Counted from the stretch's first letter, positions 16,193-25,084 are shown. The stretch: DNA of 64,000 nucleotides from JAFGCY01 sp964609245 (GCA_964609245.1 CAZSSB010000004.1:62001-126000), one strand, 5' to 3'. The notes: a model not told the origin generated them from the letters alone. Translations and numbers: made by a program.

Positions 16193-18844
16193 CTACTCCA
16201 ACTCGTCGCGTGCTTCCCGCTCCGCGATGGCTGCTTGCGCTGCCGCAAGCCTGGCGACAGGCACACGATATGGACTGCAACTGACATAGTCAAGTCCAAT
16301 GCGATGGCAGAACCCGATGCTATCCGGATCGCCGCCGTGTTCCCCACAGATTCCCAGTTTCAGTTCAGGTCGAGTCTGACGGCCAAGGTCGCAGGCCATC
16401 TCTACAAGCTTGCCGATCCCTGCCTGGTCCAGACTGTTGAATGGATCAGCGGCATAGACCTTCATCTCCACGTAGCGACCCAGGAACTTCTGCGCGTCAT
16501 CCCGACTGACACCCATCCCCATCTGAGTCAGATCGTTGGTTCCAAAGCTGAAGAACTCCGCTACTTCGGCGATCTCATCGGCGGTCACCGCCGCGCGCGG
16601 AATCTCAATCATAGTACCGAACAGGTAATCGATCTGCTGTCCGTACGCGGCCATGGTCTCAGCAGCAACGCGGCGCAGCACATCTTCCACCAGCGCCAAC
16701 TCCTGCCGGCTGCCGATCAGCGGCACCATGATCTCCGGCTGCGCGCCGATCCCCGCGCGCGTAGCTTCGATCGCCGCGCTGATAATCGCCCGAACCTGCA
16801 TTTCGTTGATCTCGGGGTAGATCAGCCCCAGACGGCAACCGCGGAAGCCCAGCATTGGATTGGCTTCGCGCATCCCCTCAATCCGGTCCTTCAGCTTCGC
16901 GCGCACCTCAGCCGTCACATCCCCCATTACTTCGCTGATCATGGCGTCGACTTCGTCTTCGTCGTGCGGCAGGAACTCGTGCAGCGGCGGATCGAGCAGG
17001 CGGATCGTCACCGGTTTCCCGTCCATCGCCTCGAAGATGCCGTAGAAGTCCTGCTTCTGGAAGTCGAAGATCTTGGCAAGGTGACTGCGTCGTGCCTCCT
17101 CTCTGTCACTCAGGATCATCGCCTGCACGTGCGGCAGCCGCTCGGGTTCGAAGAACATGTGCTCCGTCCGTGTCAGCCCAATGCCCTCGGCCCCGTACTC
17201 GACGGCTTGGCGACTGTCGTGCGGATTGTCAGCGTTGGTGCGCACTTTCAAGCGCCGGTGCTCGTCTGCCCATGTAAGAAGCTGGACCACCTTGCCGCCC
17301 CACTCCGGTTGCTTGAGCTGCAGGGCCCCCTCATAGACCTCACCAGTTCCACCGTCGATTGTCAGAGTATCGCCCTCCTTGAAAACCCGCCCGCCGATCG
17401 AGATGCTTCGACTCCCGGCATCCACAGCCAGATCCTCCAGCGAGGCGACGCACGGCTTGCCCATGCCGCGTGCGACGACCGCCGCGTGGCTGGTCTTTCC
17501 TCCTCGCGCAGTGACAATTCCCTGGGCGGCTACCATACCGTCGATGTCGTCCGGCGAAGTCTCCTCCCGGACCAGTATCAGCTTCGCCTGCGGATCCGAC
17601 TTCACCGTCGCTGACGCCTCCGCGCTGTCCAGCACGATTCGTCCTACGGCGGCTCCCGGGCTAGCATCCAGTCCCTTGGCGAGCCTGCTGGGTCTTGCCT
17701 GCTTAGGGTCGATCTGCTGGTGGAGAAGCTGCTCGATGTGGTCAGTGCTGACAAGCTTGACCGCCCGGGTTTCGTCCACCAGCCCCTCGCTGACCATGTC
17801 CACGGCGATGTTCACGGCCGCGGTACCCGTACGCTTGCCATTGCGGGTCTGCAGCATCCACAGGTGGCCTTCTTGCACGGTGAACTCGATGTCCTGCATG
17901 TCCCGATAGTGCTGTTCGAGCCTCGCTATGGTCTCGAACAGCTGGGCGGCCACCTCCGGCATCAGGCTGTGGAGTTCGGCAATATCACGCGGGGTGCGGA
18001 TCCCGGCCACCACATCTTCGCCCTGTGCGTTCACCAGGAACTCACCATTGATCTGTTTCTCACCAGTCGCCGCGTTGCGGCTGAAGCAGACTCCCGTGCA
18101 GCTCGTATCGCCCATGTTCCCGAAGACCATCGTCTGGATGTTGACTGCAGTGCCCAGATCGTCTGGGATACCCTCCAGACCGCGGTAGCTGATCGCCCGA
18201 GGATTCATCCAGCTCCTGAACACAGCATTGATGGCGATGCGAAGCTGCCCGAGAACATCCTGCGGAAACTCTTCGCCAGCCTGAGCCTTGAAGATCTCCT
18301 TATACGAGCCAATCAGCCCGTCAAGCTCGTCTGCTGTGATCTCGTAGTCTGCACGGTCTCCCCGCACCGCGAATAGACGCTCTTCGAAGTGCGACAGCTC
18401 AATGCCCATCGCCACATCGCCGAAAGTCTGAATCAGTCTGCGGTAGCTGTCCTTCGCGAAGCGCGGATTGTCGGTTTTGCGGGCCATCGCCGCGCAGGTC
18501 TCATCGTTCAGGCCCAGGTTGAGAATGGTATCCATCATGCCGGGCATTGAAAACTTCGCCCCGGAGCGCACCGAGAAGAGCAGCGGGTCGGTCGTGCCTC
18601 CGTACTTCAGCCCCAACTGCGCCTCCACCTCGGTCACCGCGTGCTCCACCTGTTCCCAGAGACCGGCCGGCATGTCCCGCCCCGCGCGGTAGTACTCATT
18701 GCAGGCCTCGGTGGTGATCGTGAAGCCAGGCGGAACCGGCAGTCCCAGCTGCGTCATGTTCGCCAGGTTCGCACCCTTGCCGCCCAGCAGTCCCTTGTTC
18801 GTGCCGTCCGCCTCAGCGAACGTGTACAACCACCGCTTAGCCAT
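16193..18844 (-). CDS. ppdK: Pyruvate, phosphate dikinase
   Basis: 883 residues from the ATG at 18844 (AGAGGT upstream). The N-terminal ATP-grasp part begins 'GGKGANLANMTQLGLPVPPGF'. The swivelling phosphohistidine domain has His453 in 'GGKTSHAAVVARGMGKPC'. The C-terminal PEP barrel has 'GLTRTEHMF' and the catalytic Cys in 'LGICGEHGGDP'. Length and domain order match the family. It interconverts pyruvate + ATP + Pi with PEP + AMP + PPi. With the phosphofructokinase at 53.5 kb, whose active site is PPi-like, it hints at a pyrophosphate-based glycolysis. Confidence 0.97.
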   Translation of the reverse strand: MAKRWLYTFAEADGTNKGLLGGKGANLANMTQLGLPVPPGFTITTEACNEYYRAGRDMPAGLWEQVEHAVTEVEAQLGLKYGGTTDPLLFSVRSGAKFSMPGMMDTILNLGLNDETCAAMARKTDNPRFAKDSYRRLIQTFGDVAMGIELSHFEERLFAVRGDRADYEITADELDGLIGSYKEIFKAQAGEEFPQDVLGQLRIAINAVFRSWMNPRAISYRGLEGIPDDLGTAVNIQTMVFGNMGDTSCTGVCFSRNAATGEKQINGEFLVNAQGEDVVAGIRTPRDIAELHSLMPEVAAQLFETIARLEQHYRDMQDIEFTVQEGHLWMLQTRNGKRTGTAAVNIAVDMVSEGLVDETRAVKLVSTDHIEQLLHQQIDPKQARPSRLAKGLDASPGAAVGRIVLDSAEASATVKSDPQAKLILVREETSPDDIDGMVAAQGIVTARGGKTSHAAVVARGMGKPCVASLEDLAVDAGSRSISIGGRVFKEGDTLTIDGGTGEVYEGALQLKQPEWGGKVVQLLTWADEHRRLKVRTNADNPHDSRQAVEYGAEGIGLTRTEHMFFEPERLPHVQAMILSDREEARRSHLAKIFDFQKQDFYGIFEAMDGKPVTIRLLDPPLHEFLPHDEDEVDAMISEVMGDVTAEVRAKLKDRIEGMREANPMLGFRGCRLGLIYPEINEMQVRAIISAAIEATRAGIGAQPEIMVPLIGSRQELALVEDVLRRVAAETMAAYGQQIDYLFGTMIEIPRAAVTADEIAEVAEFFSFGTNDLTQMGMGVSRDDAQKFLGRYVEMKVYAADPFNSLDQAGIGKLVEMACDLGRQTRPELKLGICGEHGGDPDSIGFCHRIGLDYVSCSPYRVPVARLAAAQAAIAEREARDELE

Positions 18845-18887
18845 TATCCAGGTACCTCTTAGGCATGTAGTGAGATCGCCCCCCGCC

Positions 18888-18893
18888 ATTATA
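18888..18893 (-). promoter_or_regulatory. Candidate -10 box for ppdK
   Basis: TATAAT on the minus strand, 43 nt upstream of the ppdK ATG, leaving a leader of about 37 nt with the Shine-Dalgarno site. No -35 match is seen at standard spacing. Confidence 0.45.
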
Positions 18894-19010
18894 GCGGTCA
18901 GTTGTGGCCCAGTGGCCGCTCTCGGCCAGGGGCCAGGTGAGTTGGCAGGTCTGACGATGGCCCGCAACCCAGCCAGGCTCGCGCCGATTCGGCCGCCTCC
19001 GCTTCAGGCT

Positions 19011-19865
19011 TCACTCACCGCTGGCGGTTTCGGCCTCAACTTCCTCCACAGCCCCGTCCTCCGGGCCACCCGGGCGCACTTGTCCCATTGATGCACTTGA
19101 TGCGGCGGCCGCTGCTTCCGCCGCGGCTTCCTCTTCGCGACGCAACTGGTCGTTCACGATCTCCAGGATCAGGTACTCGTACTTCTCGGCGTCCTCCTCA
19201 GACTCCATGCAGAGGATCTCGAAGCTCGCGTCCCGAAGCAACCGCTTGTTGAGTTCGTCCATGACCGGGAAGCCGTCGCGGCGCTTGATCTTTTCCTTGA
19301 CGGTCTCACGGCAATCCTCGAACGTAACTGAGCTGCGCATGCTGTCGGGGTAGTGGTGGTTACGCATATACTCGTTGATAATCTCGGTGCGCTCTTCGTC
19401 AAAGACCTGGCGCAGCTTTTCCTCGGACAAGTCGATCCGGGCTTCCACGAGCGCGTCGAACAGCAGGGAGCTGCGAACGTTCTCCCTGAACTCATCGTCC
19501 GTAATCGACTGCTCCGCGAGGTAGAGGTCCCACTCCTCACCGTTGTCATAGACCGACTGCTTCACAGCTTCGATGCGCTCCTCAAGGAGGGCCGGGTCAA
19601 CCGTTACGTCTTGCGCAACCGCCTCCTGCTCGACGGCCAGGTAGAAGATGTACTGGCGCAGGAAACCCCGAATCACTGGGGATGACAGGAGATCCGCGGC
19701 GTAGACCTCCTCGCCGTTGATCGACATCACGGCGCCTGCGCCTTTGGCTGGCGACGCAGCTAATGTACCGCTGGTGGCGGCAGTATCCGTACCACTCGAT
19801 ACGACGCATCCCGCGGCCCATACGAGCGCGATTGCAGTGCCGACTAACGGCTTCCAGTGCTTCAT
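19011..19865 (-). CDS. SurA/PrsA-like lipoprotein without a PPIase domain
   Basis: 284 residues. A signal peptide ends in 'VWAAGC', a usable lipobox. The core begins 'MSINGEEVYAADL', the start of the SurA_N chaperone fold, and continues as helices ('FLRQYIFYLAVEQEAV', 'ITDDEFRENVRSSLLFDALVE'). No parvulin PPIase domain follows; instead a helix leads to an Ala/Glu-rich tail. It probably acts as a periplasmic folding factor for exported proteins, by analogy. AAGGAG lies before the ATG. It is divergent from the tRNA/tuf block. Confidence 0.75.
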   Translation of the reverse strand: MKHWKPLVGTAIALVWAAGCVVSSGTDTAATSGTLAASPAKGAGAVMSINGEEVYAADLLSSPVIRGFLRQYIFYLAVEQEAVAQDVTVDPALLEERIEAVKQSVYDNGEEWDLYLAEQSITDDEFRENVRSSLLFDALVEARIDLSEEKLRQVFDEERTEIINEYMRNHHYPDSMRSSVTFEDCRETVKEKIKRRDGFPVMDELNKRLLRDASFEILCMESEEDAEKYEYLILEIVNDQLRREEEAAAEAAAAASSASMGQVRPGGPEDGAVEEVEAETASGE

Positions 19866-20004
19866 TCTGAATCTCCTTTCGGTGCAGTCCGGCGGTTAAT
19901 ACTACCTGCCGGGCATCGGTTTGTAAACGTCGCCCGCCCGGACGCGACAACAGGAGTCCCAGTCCTCGGGCATGGTATACTTATCGATTCTGAGCCCAAG
20001 GGGT

Positions 20005-20075
20005 GCGGGAGTAGCTCAATGGTAGAGCCCCAGCCTTCCAAGCTGGTCACGCGGGTTCGATTCCCGTCTCCCGCT
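20005..20075 (+). tRNA. tRNA-Gly (anticodon TCC)
   Basis: 71-nt cloverleaf: acceptor GCGGGAG/CTCCCGC, anticodon arm CCAGC-CTTCCAA-GCTGG, T arm CGGG-TTCGATT-CCCG. No encoded CCA. TATACT at 19976-19981 may be its -10. Confidence 0.96.
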
Positions 20076-20129
20076 TTCGAGCGCTGCTTGGGCGCGTAGT
20101 TGACACAGCATGGTATACTATTCTTTCGC

Positions 20130-20203
<74 letters not shown>

Positions 20204-20293
20204 TGCTTTGTCGGCGACAGTTCGACCCCGACCGGGGGGTGCCCGTTGTGGTTCGGGCAATCCGGGAGAGTAAACAACTCGAGGAGTGCCGAG

Positions 20294-21490
20294 ATGGCAA
20301 AGGAGAAGTTTGATCGCTCCAAACCGCACGTTAACGTCGGTACAATCGGTCACGTCGATCACGGCAAGACGACCCTGACCGCCGCGATGACGAAGGTGCT
20401 GGCGACCAAGGATCTCGCGACGTTCACGAGCTTCGACGAGATCGACAAGGCACCGGAGGAGAAGGCCCGCGGTATCACCATCGCCACTGCCCACGTCGAG
20501 TACCAGAGTGACAACAGGCACTACGCGCACGTGGACTGCCCGGGGCATGCCGACTACATCAAGAACATGATCACTGGGGCGGCGCAGATGGACGGCGCCA
20601 TTCTGGTCGTGGATGCATCGGACGGCGTGATGCCTCAGACGCGTGAGCACGTGCTCCTGGCGCGGCAGGTCGGTGTGCCCTGCATCGTCGTCTTCCTCAA
20701 CAAGGTTGACTTGGTGGATGACGACGAGCTCGTCGAACTCGTGGAGGAGGAGATCCGTGAGGTGCTCAACAAGTACGAGTTCCCTGGCGACGAAATCCCG
20801 ATCATCCGCGGGTCGGCACTCAAGGCGCTGGAAACAGATGATCCGAACAGCGAAGAGGCCAAGTGCGTTCATGAGTTGATTGCGGCGCTGGACGAGTACA
20901 TCCCGCAGCCCGAGCGCGACGTTGACAAGCCATTCCTGATGCCCGTCGAGGACGTGTTTACCATTACTGGTCGCGGCACCGTTGCGACAGGCCGCATCGA
21001 GCGTGGCAAGGTCAAGGTCGGTGAGGAAGTTGAGATTGTGGGCATTCGTCCGGAGCAGCGCAAGACGGTGTGCACCGGCGTCGAGATGTTCCGCAAGATC
21101 CTCGACGAAGGCATTGCCGGTGACAACGTCGGCTTGCTGCTGCGCGGCGTCGAACGTACCGGGGTTGAACGAGGCCAGGTCATCTGCAAGCCTGGCAGCA
21201 TCCACCCCCACACCAACTTCACCGCGCGCGTATACGTGCTGAAGAGAGATGAGGGCGGGCGCCACAAGCCGTTCTTCAAGGGCTATCGTCCACAGTTCTA
21301 TATGCGGACCACCGATGTTACGGGGACGATCGAGCTGCCCGAGGGCACCGAGATGGTGATGCCAGGCGACGAGGTCGACCTGACCGCTACGCTGATCGAG
21401 CCGATTGCGCTGGAGGAAGGCATGCGCTTTGCCATCCGCGAAGGCGGCCGGACAATCGGGGCGGGATTGGTCACGAAGATCATCGCGTAG
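20294..21490 (+). CDS. tuf: Elongation factor Tu
   Basis: 398 residues starting 'MAKEKFDRSKPHVNVGTIGH' with GAGGAG 8 nt upstream. G1 'GHVDHGKT', G2 'RGITI', G3 'DCPGHADY' and G4 'NKVD' are all present, with domains 2 and 3 complete. It delivers aminoacyl-tRNA to the ribosome. Selenocysteine delivery would need a separate SelB, which is not in this window. One copy is visible. Confidence 0.98.
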   Translation: MAKEKFDRSKPHVNVGTIGHVDHGKTTLTAAMTKVLATKDLATFTSFDEIDKAPEEKARGITIATAHVEYQSDNRHYAHVDCPGHADYIKNMITGAAQMDGAILVVDASDGVMPQTREHVLLARQVGVPCIVVFLNKVDLVDDDELVELVEEEIREVLNKYEFPGDEIPIIRGSALKALETDDPNSEEAKCVHELIAALDEYIPQPERDVDKPFLMPVEDVFTITGRGTVATGRIERGKVKVGEEVEIVGIRPEQRKTVCTGVEMFRKILDEGIAGDNVGLLLRGVERTGVERGQVICKPGSIHPHTNFTARVYVLKRDEGGRHKPFFKGYRPQFYMRTTDVTGTIELPEGTEMVMPGDEVDLTATLIEPIALEEGMRFAIREGGRTIGAGLVTKIIA

Positions 21491-21497
21491 GTGTGAC

Positions 21498-21517
21498 CCA
21501 CGGCCTGATGGCCGCGG
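21498..21517 (+). promoter_or_regulatory. Hairpin downstream of tuf
   Basis: CCACGGCC-TGAT-GGCCGCGG forms an 8-bp stem with one mismatch, 8 nt after the tuf stop and without a T-run. It may attenuate or mark processing between tuf and rpmG. Confidence 0.4.
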
Positions 21518-21562
21518 TACATTGAGATGTAATGCTCAGGTTCTGATCTCGGGTAACGGATA

Positions 21563-21733
21563 ATGGCCAAGAAGAAAGGTGACAAGCGGATCAAGGTGAT
21601 CCTTGCCTGCGACGAGTGCAAGCGCAGGAACTACTACACCTCGCGCAACCGGCTGAACACGCCGGGCAGGCTGGAACTCAGGAAGTTCTGTCGATTCTGC
21701 CGCAAGGTCACCGTCCACAAAGAGACCAAGTAG
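21563..21733 (+). CDS. rpmG: Ribosomal protein L33 (zinc-binding form)
   Basis: 56 residues. Two CxxC pairs ('CDECK' and 'CRFC') show the C+ zinc-ribbon form of L33, and 'YYTSRNRLNTPGRLELRKFC' is diagnostic. It lies between tuf and tRNA-Trp. Confidence 0.95.
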   Translation: MAKKKGDKRIKVILACDECKRRNYYTSRNRLNTPGRLELRKFCRFCRKVTVHKETK

Positions 21734-21744
21734 GCTGAGCAAGA

Positions 21745-21815
21745 AGGCCCATAGTTCAATGGCAGAACACTGGTCTCCAAAACCAGGAATGGGGGTTCGA
21801 ATCCCTCTGGGCCTG
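21745..21815 (+). tRNA. tRNA-Trp (anticodon CCA)
   Basis: 71-nt cloverleaf: acceptor AGGCCCA/TGGGCCT, anticodon arm CTGGT-CTCCAAA-ACCAG, discriminator G as in other tRNA-Trp. It sits between rpmG and secE, the common bacterial position. UGA is not read by this CCA anticodon in a standard code. Confidence 0.96.
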
Positions 21816-21854
21816 TTCTAGCCACCTGGCCGGACTGGCATACAGGAATCCTCC

Positions 21855-22109
21855 ATGAGCAAGAAGACGAAGAAAAGCGAGCAGGGACCGAGTTCCGCGC
21901 AGCGAGCCCGGGGGGCCGGTGCAGCTGTCGCGGACTACTTCAGATCCCTGAAGTACGAGTGGCAGAAGGTGACCTTCCCCACGCGGAAGGAGCTGACACA
22001 GTCCACGGTCGTCGTGTTTCTATTCACGATCCTGCTGATGGCCGTCATCTCGCTTTACGACGTGGCGATGTCGTTTGTATTCAACAAGCTCGTCCTGCCG
22101 GTGGACTAA
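21855..22109 (+). CDS. secE: Preprotein translocase subunit SecE
   Basis: 84 residues. A polar N-terminus rich in Lys/Ser precedes the amphipathic helix 'YFRSLKYEWQKVTFPTRKEL' and one transmembrane helix ('VVFLFTILLMAVISLYDVA'). This is the short single-span form. It clamps SecY in the membrane. nusG follows 14 bp later. Confidence 0.95.
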   Translation: MSKKTKKSEQGPSSAQRARGAGAAVADYFRSLKYEWQKVTFPTRKELTQSTVVVFLFTILLMAVISLYDVAMSFVFNKLVLPVD

Positions 22110-22123
22110 GGAAAGGAAGCAGC

Positions 22124-22672
22124 ATGCGCTGGTATGTCCTACACGCACTTAGCGGCCACGAGGAGAAGGTGGCACAGGCATTGGCGCACATGCAGGAGGC
22201 CGGGCAGCTTGGAGACGAGGTCGCCGAGATACTGGTGCCTTACGAGACCAAGCTGGAGAGCCACAAGGGTAAGAAACGCACGGTTCAGAAGAAGATGTAT
22301 CCGGGCTATGTGTTGGTAAGAATGGACTTGACCAATGAGAATCGGCACGTGCTTCGCCAGGTCCAGGGCGTGATCGGCTTCGTTGGTGCCGCGGACACGC
22401 CGCAGCCCCTGACCGATGACGAGATTCGGCAGATCTTCACGCGGATGGATCAGGAAGAGCCGGAGGTTGACCTTGCCTACGCGGTCGGTGACACCGTCAA
22501 GGTGGTCTCCGGCCCCTTCACCGAGGCAATTGGCAAGGTCAAGGAAATCGAGCTGGACCGGCGCAAGGTCAAGATAATGGTATCGGTCTTCGGTCGCGAC
22601 ACCCAGGTGGAGCTTGACTTCGAGCAGGTGGAGCCCTTTGAACCTGAAGACAAGCCGTCAGGAGCGCAGTAG
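22124..22672 (+). CDS. nusG: Transcription termination/antitermination factor NusG
   Basis: 182 residues. The NGN domain starts 'MRWYVLHALSGHEEKVA' and includes 'YPGYVLVRMDLTNENRHVLR'. The KOW domain has 'GDTVKVVSGPFTEAIGKVKEI'. It couples RNA polymerase to Rho or the ribosome. AGGAAG lies 7-10 nt before the ATG. Confidence 0.97.
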   Translation: MRWYVLHALSGHEEKVAQALAHMQEAGQLGDEVAEILVPYETKLESHKGKKRTVQKKMYPGYVLVRMDLTNENRHVLRQVQGVIGFVGAADTPQPLTDDEIRQIFTRMDQEEPEVDLAYAVGDTVKVVSGPFTEAIGKVKEIELDRRKVKIMVSVFGRDTQVELDFEQVEPFEPEDKPSGAQ

Positions 22673-22673
22673 C

Positions 22674-23219
22674 ATGGCCAAGCCAGTAAAAGCAATAATC
22701 AAGGTTCAGATCGAGGGCGGGCAGGCGAAGCCAGCTCCTCCCCTCGGTCCGGCCCTGGGGCAGCACGGCGTCCAGATCATGGACTTCTGTCGCGAGTTCA
22801 ACGCCCGCACCCAGGACCAACTGGGCGAACTGCTACCTACGGTTATCACGGTCTTCGAGGACCGCAGCTTCGACTTCATCGTCAAGAGCCCGCCAGCGGC
22901 GACGTTGCTGATGCGGGCCGCGGGCATGAGTCAGGGATCCTCCTACCCCCAGCGCCTCAAGGTCGCCAAGGTAACCTGGGAGCAGTGCAAAGAGATCGCG
23001 CAGGTCAAGCTGGCCGATCTTAACACTGATGATCTTGAGCAGGGCGCGCACATCATCGCCGGAACGGCGCGCAGCATGGGCTACATCGTTGACGGGCATC
23101 CGCAAGGGCGCGACGATGAGTTCACTGTCTGCAGCGAGTCCGAGCTTGAGAAGATGCAAAAGGAAGTTAAGGTCGTGCCCGAAGCCGGCGAGATGCCCGC
23201 AGAGATAGAGCCGTCCTAG
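22674..23219 (+). CDS. rplK: Ribosomal protein L11 with C-terminal extension
   Basis: 181 residues. Residues 1-140 are a normal L11: 'PAPPLGPALGQHGVQIMDFC', 'RTQDQLGELLPTVITVFEDR' and 'IIAGTARSMGYIVDG'. Most L11 proteins end there (about 141-145 residues). This one continues for about 40 residues, acidic, with 'SESELEKMQKEVKVVPEAGE'. The extension is encoded in frame before a normal stop, and rplA follows after 20 bp. Confidence 0.96.
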   Translation: MAKPVKAIIKVQIEGGQAKPAPPLGPALGQHGVQIMDFCREFNARTQDQLGELLPTVITVFEDRSFDFIVKSPPAATLLMRAAGMSQGSSYPQRLKVAKVTWEQCKEIAQVKLADLNTDDLEQGAHIIAGTARSMGYIVDGHPQGRDDEFTVCSESELEKMQKEVKVVPEAGEMPAEIEPS

Positions 23220-23239
23220 CCTTCAGCAAGGGAGACGAA

Positions 23240-23929
23240 ATGAAACGTAGTCGCAAATACCTTGAGAAGCTGGAGAGGCTCGGTGGCAGAACATCGCAGT
23301 TGGATACTACGACTGCCATCGAGCTGATCAAGAGCGTCGCTCAAGAGTGGGAGAGCATCGATCTCGATGTTCGGCTGGGCGTCAACACGCGCAAGGCGGA
23401 TCAGAACATCAGAGGAACCACGATTCTGCCCAAGGGCACCGGCAGGACTCCCACGGTGCTGGTTCTCTGCAAGTCAGACCGTGACGATGAGGCGAAGGAG
23501 GCTGGCGCGGACTACGTCGGCCTTGAGGAGTACCTCGAGAAGATCGACGGGGGTTGGCTCGAATTCGACATGGTGATTGCCAGTCCGGACGTCATGAAGG
23601 ACGTTTCCAAGGTCGCCAAGATCCTGGGCCCCCGGGGCCTGATGCCCAATCCCAAGAGCGGCACGGTAACGCCGAACATCAAGGACGCAGTTGCGGAGAG
23701 CAAGGCGGGCAAGATTGAGTATCGCGTCGACAAGACCGGCATCCTCCACATCTCTGTCGGCCGAGCGGCGTTCGCCGTGGAAGATTTGCGGGAGAACATC
23801 GAGCATCTGATGGGCACCATCATGAAGGCGCGGCCGGTATCGCTCAAGGGCCAATACGTCCGTAGCGTGGCGCTGTCTTCGACCCAGTCCCCAAGCTTGC
23901 GCCTGGATCTGGCGAGCTTCGGCAAGTAG
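23240..23929 (+). CDS. rplA: Ribosomal protein L1
   Basis: 229 residues. L1 landmarks: 'LDVRLGVNTRKADQNIRGT', 'ASPDVMKDVSKVAKILGPRG', 'LMPNPKSGTVTPNI' and 'GKIEYRVDKTGILHISVG'. It binds 23S rRNA and, in many bacteria, represses its own mRNA. GGGAGA precedes the ATG. Confidence 0.97.
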   Translation: MKRSRKYLEKLERLGGRTSQLDTTTAIELIKSVAQEWESIDLDVRLGVNTRKADQNIRGTTILPKGTGRTPTVLVLCKSDRDDEAKEAGADYVGLEEYLEKIDGGWLEFDMVIASPDVMKDVSKVAKILGPRGLMPNPKSGTVTPNIKDAVAESKAGKIEYRVDKTGILHISVGRAAFAVEDLRENIEHLMGTIMKARPVSLKGQYVRSVALSSTQSPSLRLDLASFGK

Positions 23930-23937
23930 GTGGAATC

Positions 23938-24453
23938 ATGAATCGAGCTGAAAAGGAACGAAAGGTTGCGCAGTACGACGAGGTGGTGCAGGAGGCCGGC
24001 TTCGCCATTCTGGCCGAGCACGGCTCGATGAGCGTACCCGCCGTCGAGCACCTCCGGCATGAACTGCGGGCGGCCGGCTGCAAGGCTGTGGTTATGAAGA
24101 ACACGCTGGCCCGCATCGTCTTTGAGCGCCATGGCCTCAGTGAGGTTTGTGAGCACCTCATGGGACCTACGGTCGTGCTGTACGGCCAGGATGATATCGC
24201 CCCGGCTGCGAAGCTTCTGCAGAAGCACAGCCGCAAGTTTCCTGCGCTCGCGGTAAAGGCGATTCTGTTCGACGGCAAGGTCTACCCCCAGGAGGAATTC
24301 CGGACCTTCACGACGATGCCGTCAACGGAGGAGCTGCGTGCCAGCTTCGCTGGTGTGATTCTGGCGCCGATTACGCAGTTCGTCCGTATCTTGGGAGTCG
24401 CCCAGCGTATGGTCAGCGTACTCAGGAACTACGCCGATCAGCGCGAGTCGTAG
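23938..24453 (+). CDS. rplJ: Ribosomal protein L10
   Basis: 171 residues, beginning 'MNRAEKERKVAQYDEVVQEA'. The RNA-binding core has 'VPAVEHLRHELRAAGCKAVVMKNTLA', read in two parts, and the C-terminal helix that carries L7/L12 dimers is present ('ITQFVRILGVAQRMVSVL'). It follows rplA by 8 bp. Confidence 0.95.
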   Translation: MNRAEKERKVAQYDEVVQEAGFAILAEHGSMSVPAVEHLRHELRAAGCKAVVMKNTLARIVFERHGLSEVCEHLMGPTVVLYGQDDIAPAAKLLQKHSRKFPALAVKAILFDGKVYPQEEFRTFTTMPSTEELRASFAGVILAPITQFVRILGVAQRMVSVLRNYADQRES

Positions 24454-24458
24454 TATGG

Positions 24459-24502
24459 CGCGGGTGCGTCCCGCGGGATGGCGTCTGCCGATGCCGCCGT
24501 CC
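24459..24502 (+). promoter_or_regulatory. Two tandem hairpins in the rplJ-rplL spacer
   Basis: Hairpin 1: CGCGGG-tgcgt-CCCGCG (24459-24475). Hairpin 2: GGATGGCG/CGCCGTCC with an 11-nt loop (24476-24502), 8 bp with one G-T wobble. They fill the first half of the 113-bp gap before rplL. They could set the higher L7/L12 dose or mark an RNase site; there is no T-run. Confidence 0.45.
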
Positions 24503-24566
24503 ATCAAACAATAGGCTGTTACGCTTCAACAACGAGCAAACAAACGAGAGAATAACGGAGGCAGTC

Positions 24567-24998
24567 ATGACGGTAGATGAACTCAGGACAGCAGCGCTTG
24601 AGCTGTCTGAGGAAGACCTGCAGGAATTCCTGCGCACGGTTCTGGAACAGGTCCCAGTGGTGCGCATGAATGCGTTGGTCAAGCATCTGGAAGAGGTCTG
24701 GGATGTGAGTGCCGCGGGAGCACCCGTAATGGTGGCGGGCGGTGCTGGCGGGGCCGGCGAGGACGCCGGTGCTGCAGCAACGGAGCAGACCGAGTTCGAT
24801 GTCATCCTCAAGGAGATCGGTGACAGCAAACTGGCGGTTATCAAGGTCGTCCGAGAGGTGACCGGGCTCGGCATCAAGGAGGCGAAGGCGCTGGTCGACG
24901 ATGTGCCCAAGCCCATTAAGGAGAAAATCTCCAAGGCCGAGTCTGAAGAAATCCAGAAGAAGCTGACCGAAGCGGGAGCGGTTGCCGAATTAAAGTAA
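24567..24998 (+). CDS. rplL: Ribosomal protein L7/L12
   Basis: 143 residues, longer than the usual 120-130. The N-terminal dimerisation helices, an Ala/Gly-rich hinge (about residues 50-68), and the C-terminal domain 'TEFDVILKEIGDSKLAVIKV' and 'GLGIKEAKALVDDVPKPIKE' are complete. The extra length is in the N-terminal domain and hinge. GGAGG lies before the ATG. Confidence 0.96.
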   Translation: MTVDELRTAALELSEEDLQEFLRTVLEQVPVVRMNALVKHLEEVWDVSAAGAPVMVAGGAGGAGEDAGAAATEQTEFDVILKEIGDSKLAVIKVVREVTGLGIKEAKALVDDVPKPIKEKISKAESEEIQKKLTEAGAVAELK

Positions 24999-25024
24999 GG
25001 CGTACAGCTTTGAAGTGCATTGCG

Positions 25025-25046
25025 CCATCGGGGTACACCCCGGTGG
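25025..25046 (+). promoter_or_regulatory. Stem-loop between rplL and rpoB
   Basis: CCATCGGGG-TACA-CCCCGGTGG forms a 9-bp stem (one G-T) with a 4-nt loop and no T-run, 26 nt after the rplL stop. E. coli has a partial terminator and an RNase III site at the same place, which lower rpoBC relative to rplL. Confidence 0.55.
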
Positions 25047-25084
25047 CACATGGCGTCTAGATTACTGAGGAGGGACAAGCGAAC

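Noticed and set aside
20100..20119. TTGACA at 20100-20105 as the -35 of tRNA-Thr(GGT).
   Set aside because: Only 8 bp separate it from TATACT; no -10 lies at 16-18 bp.
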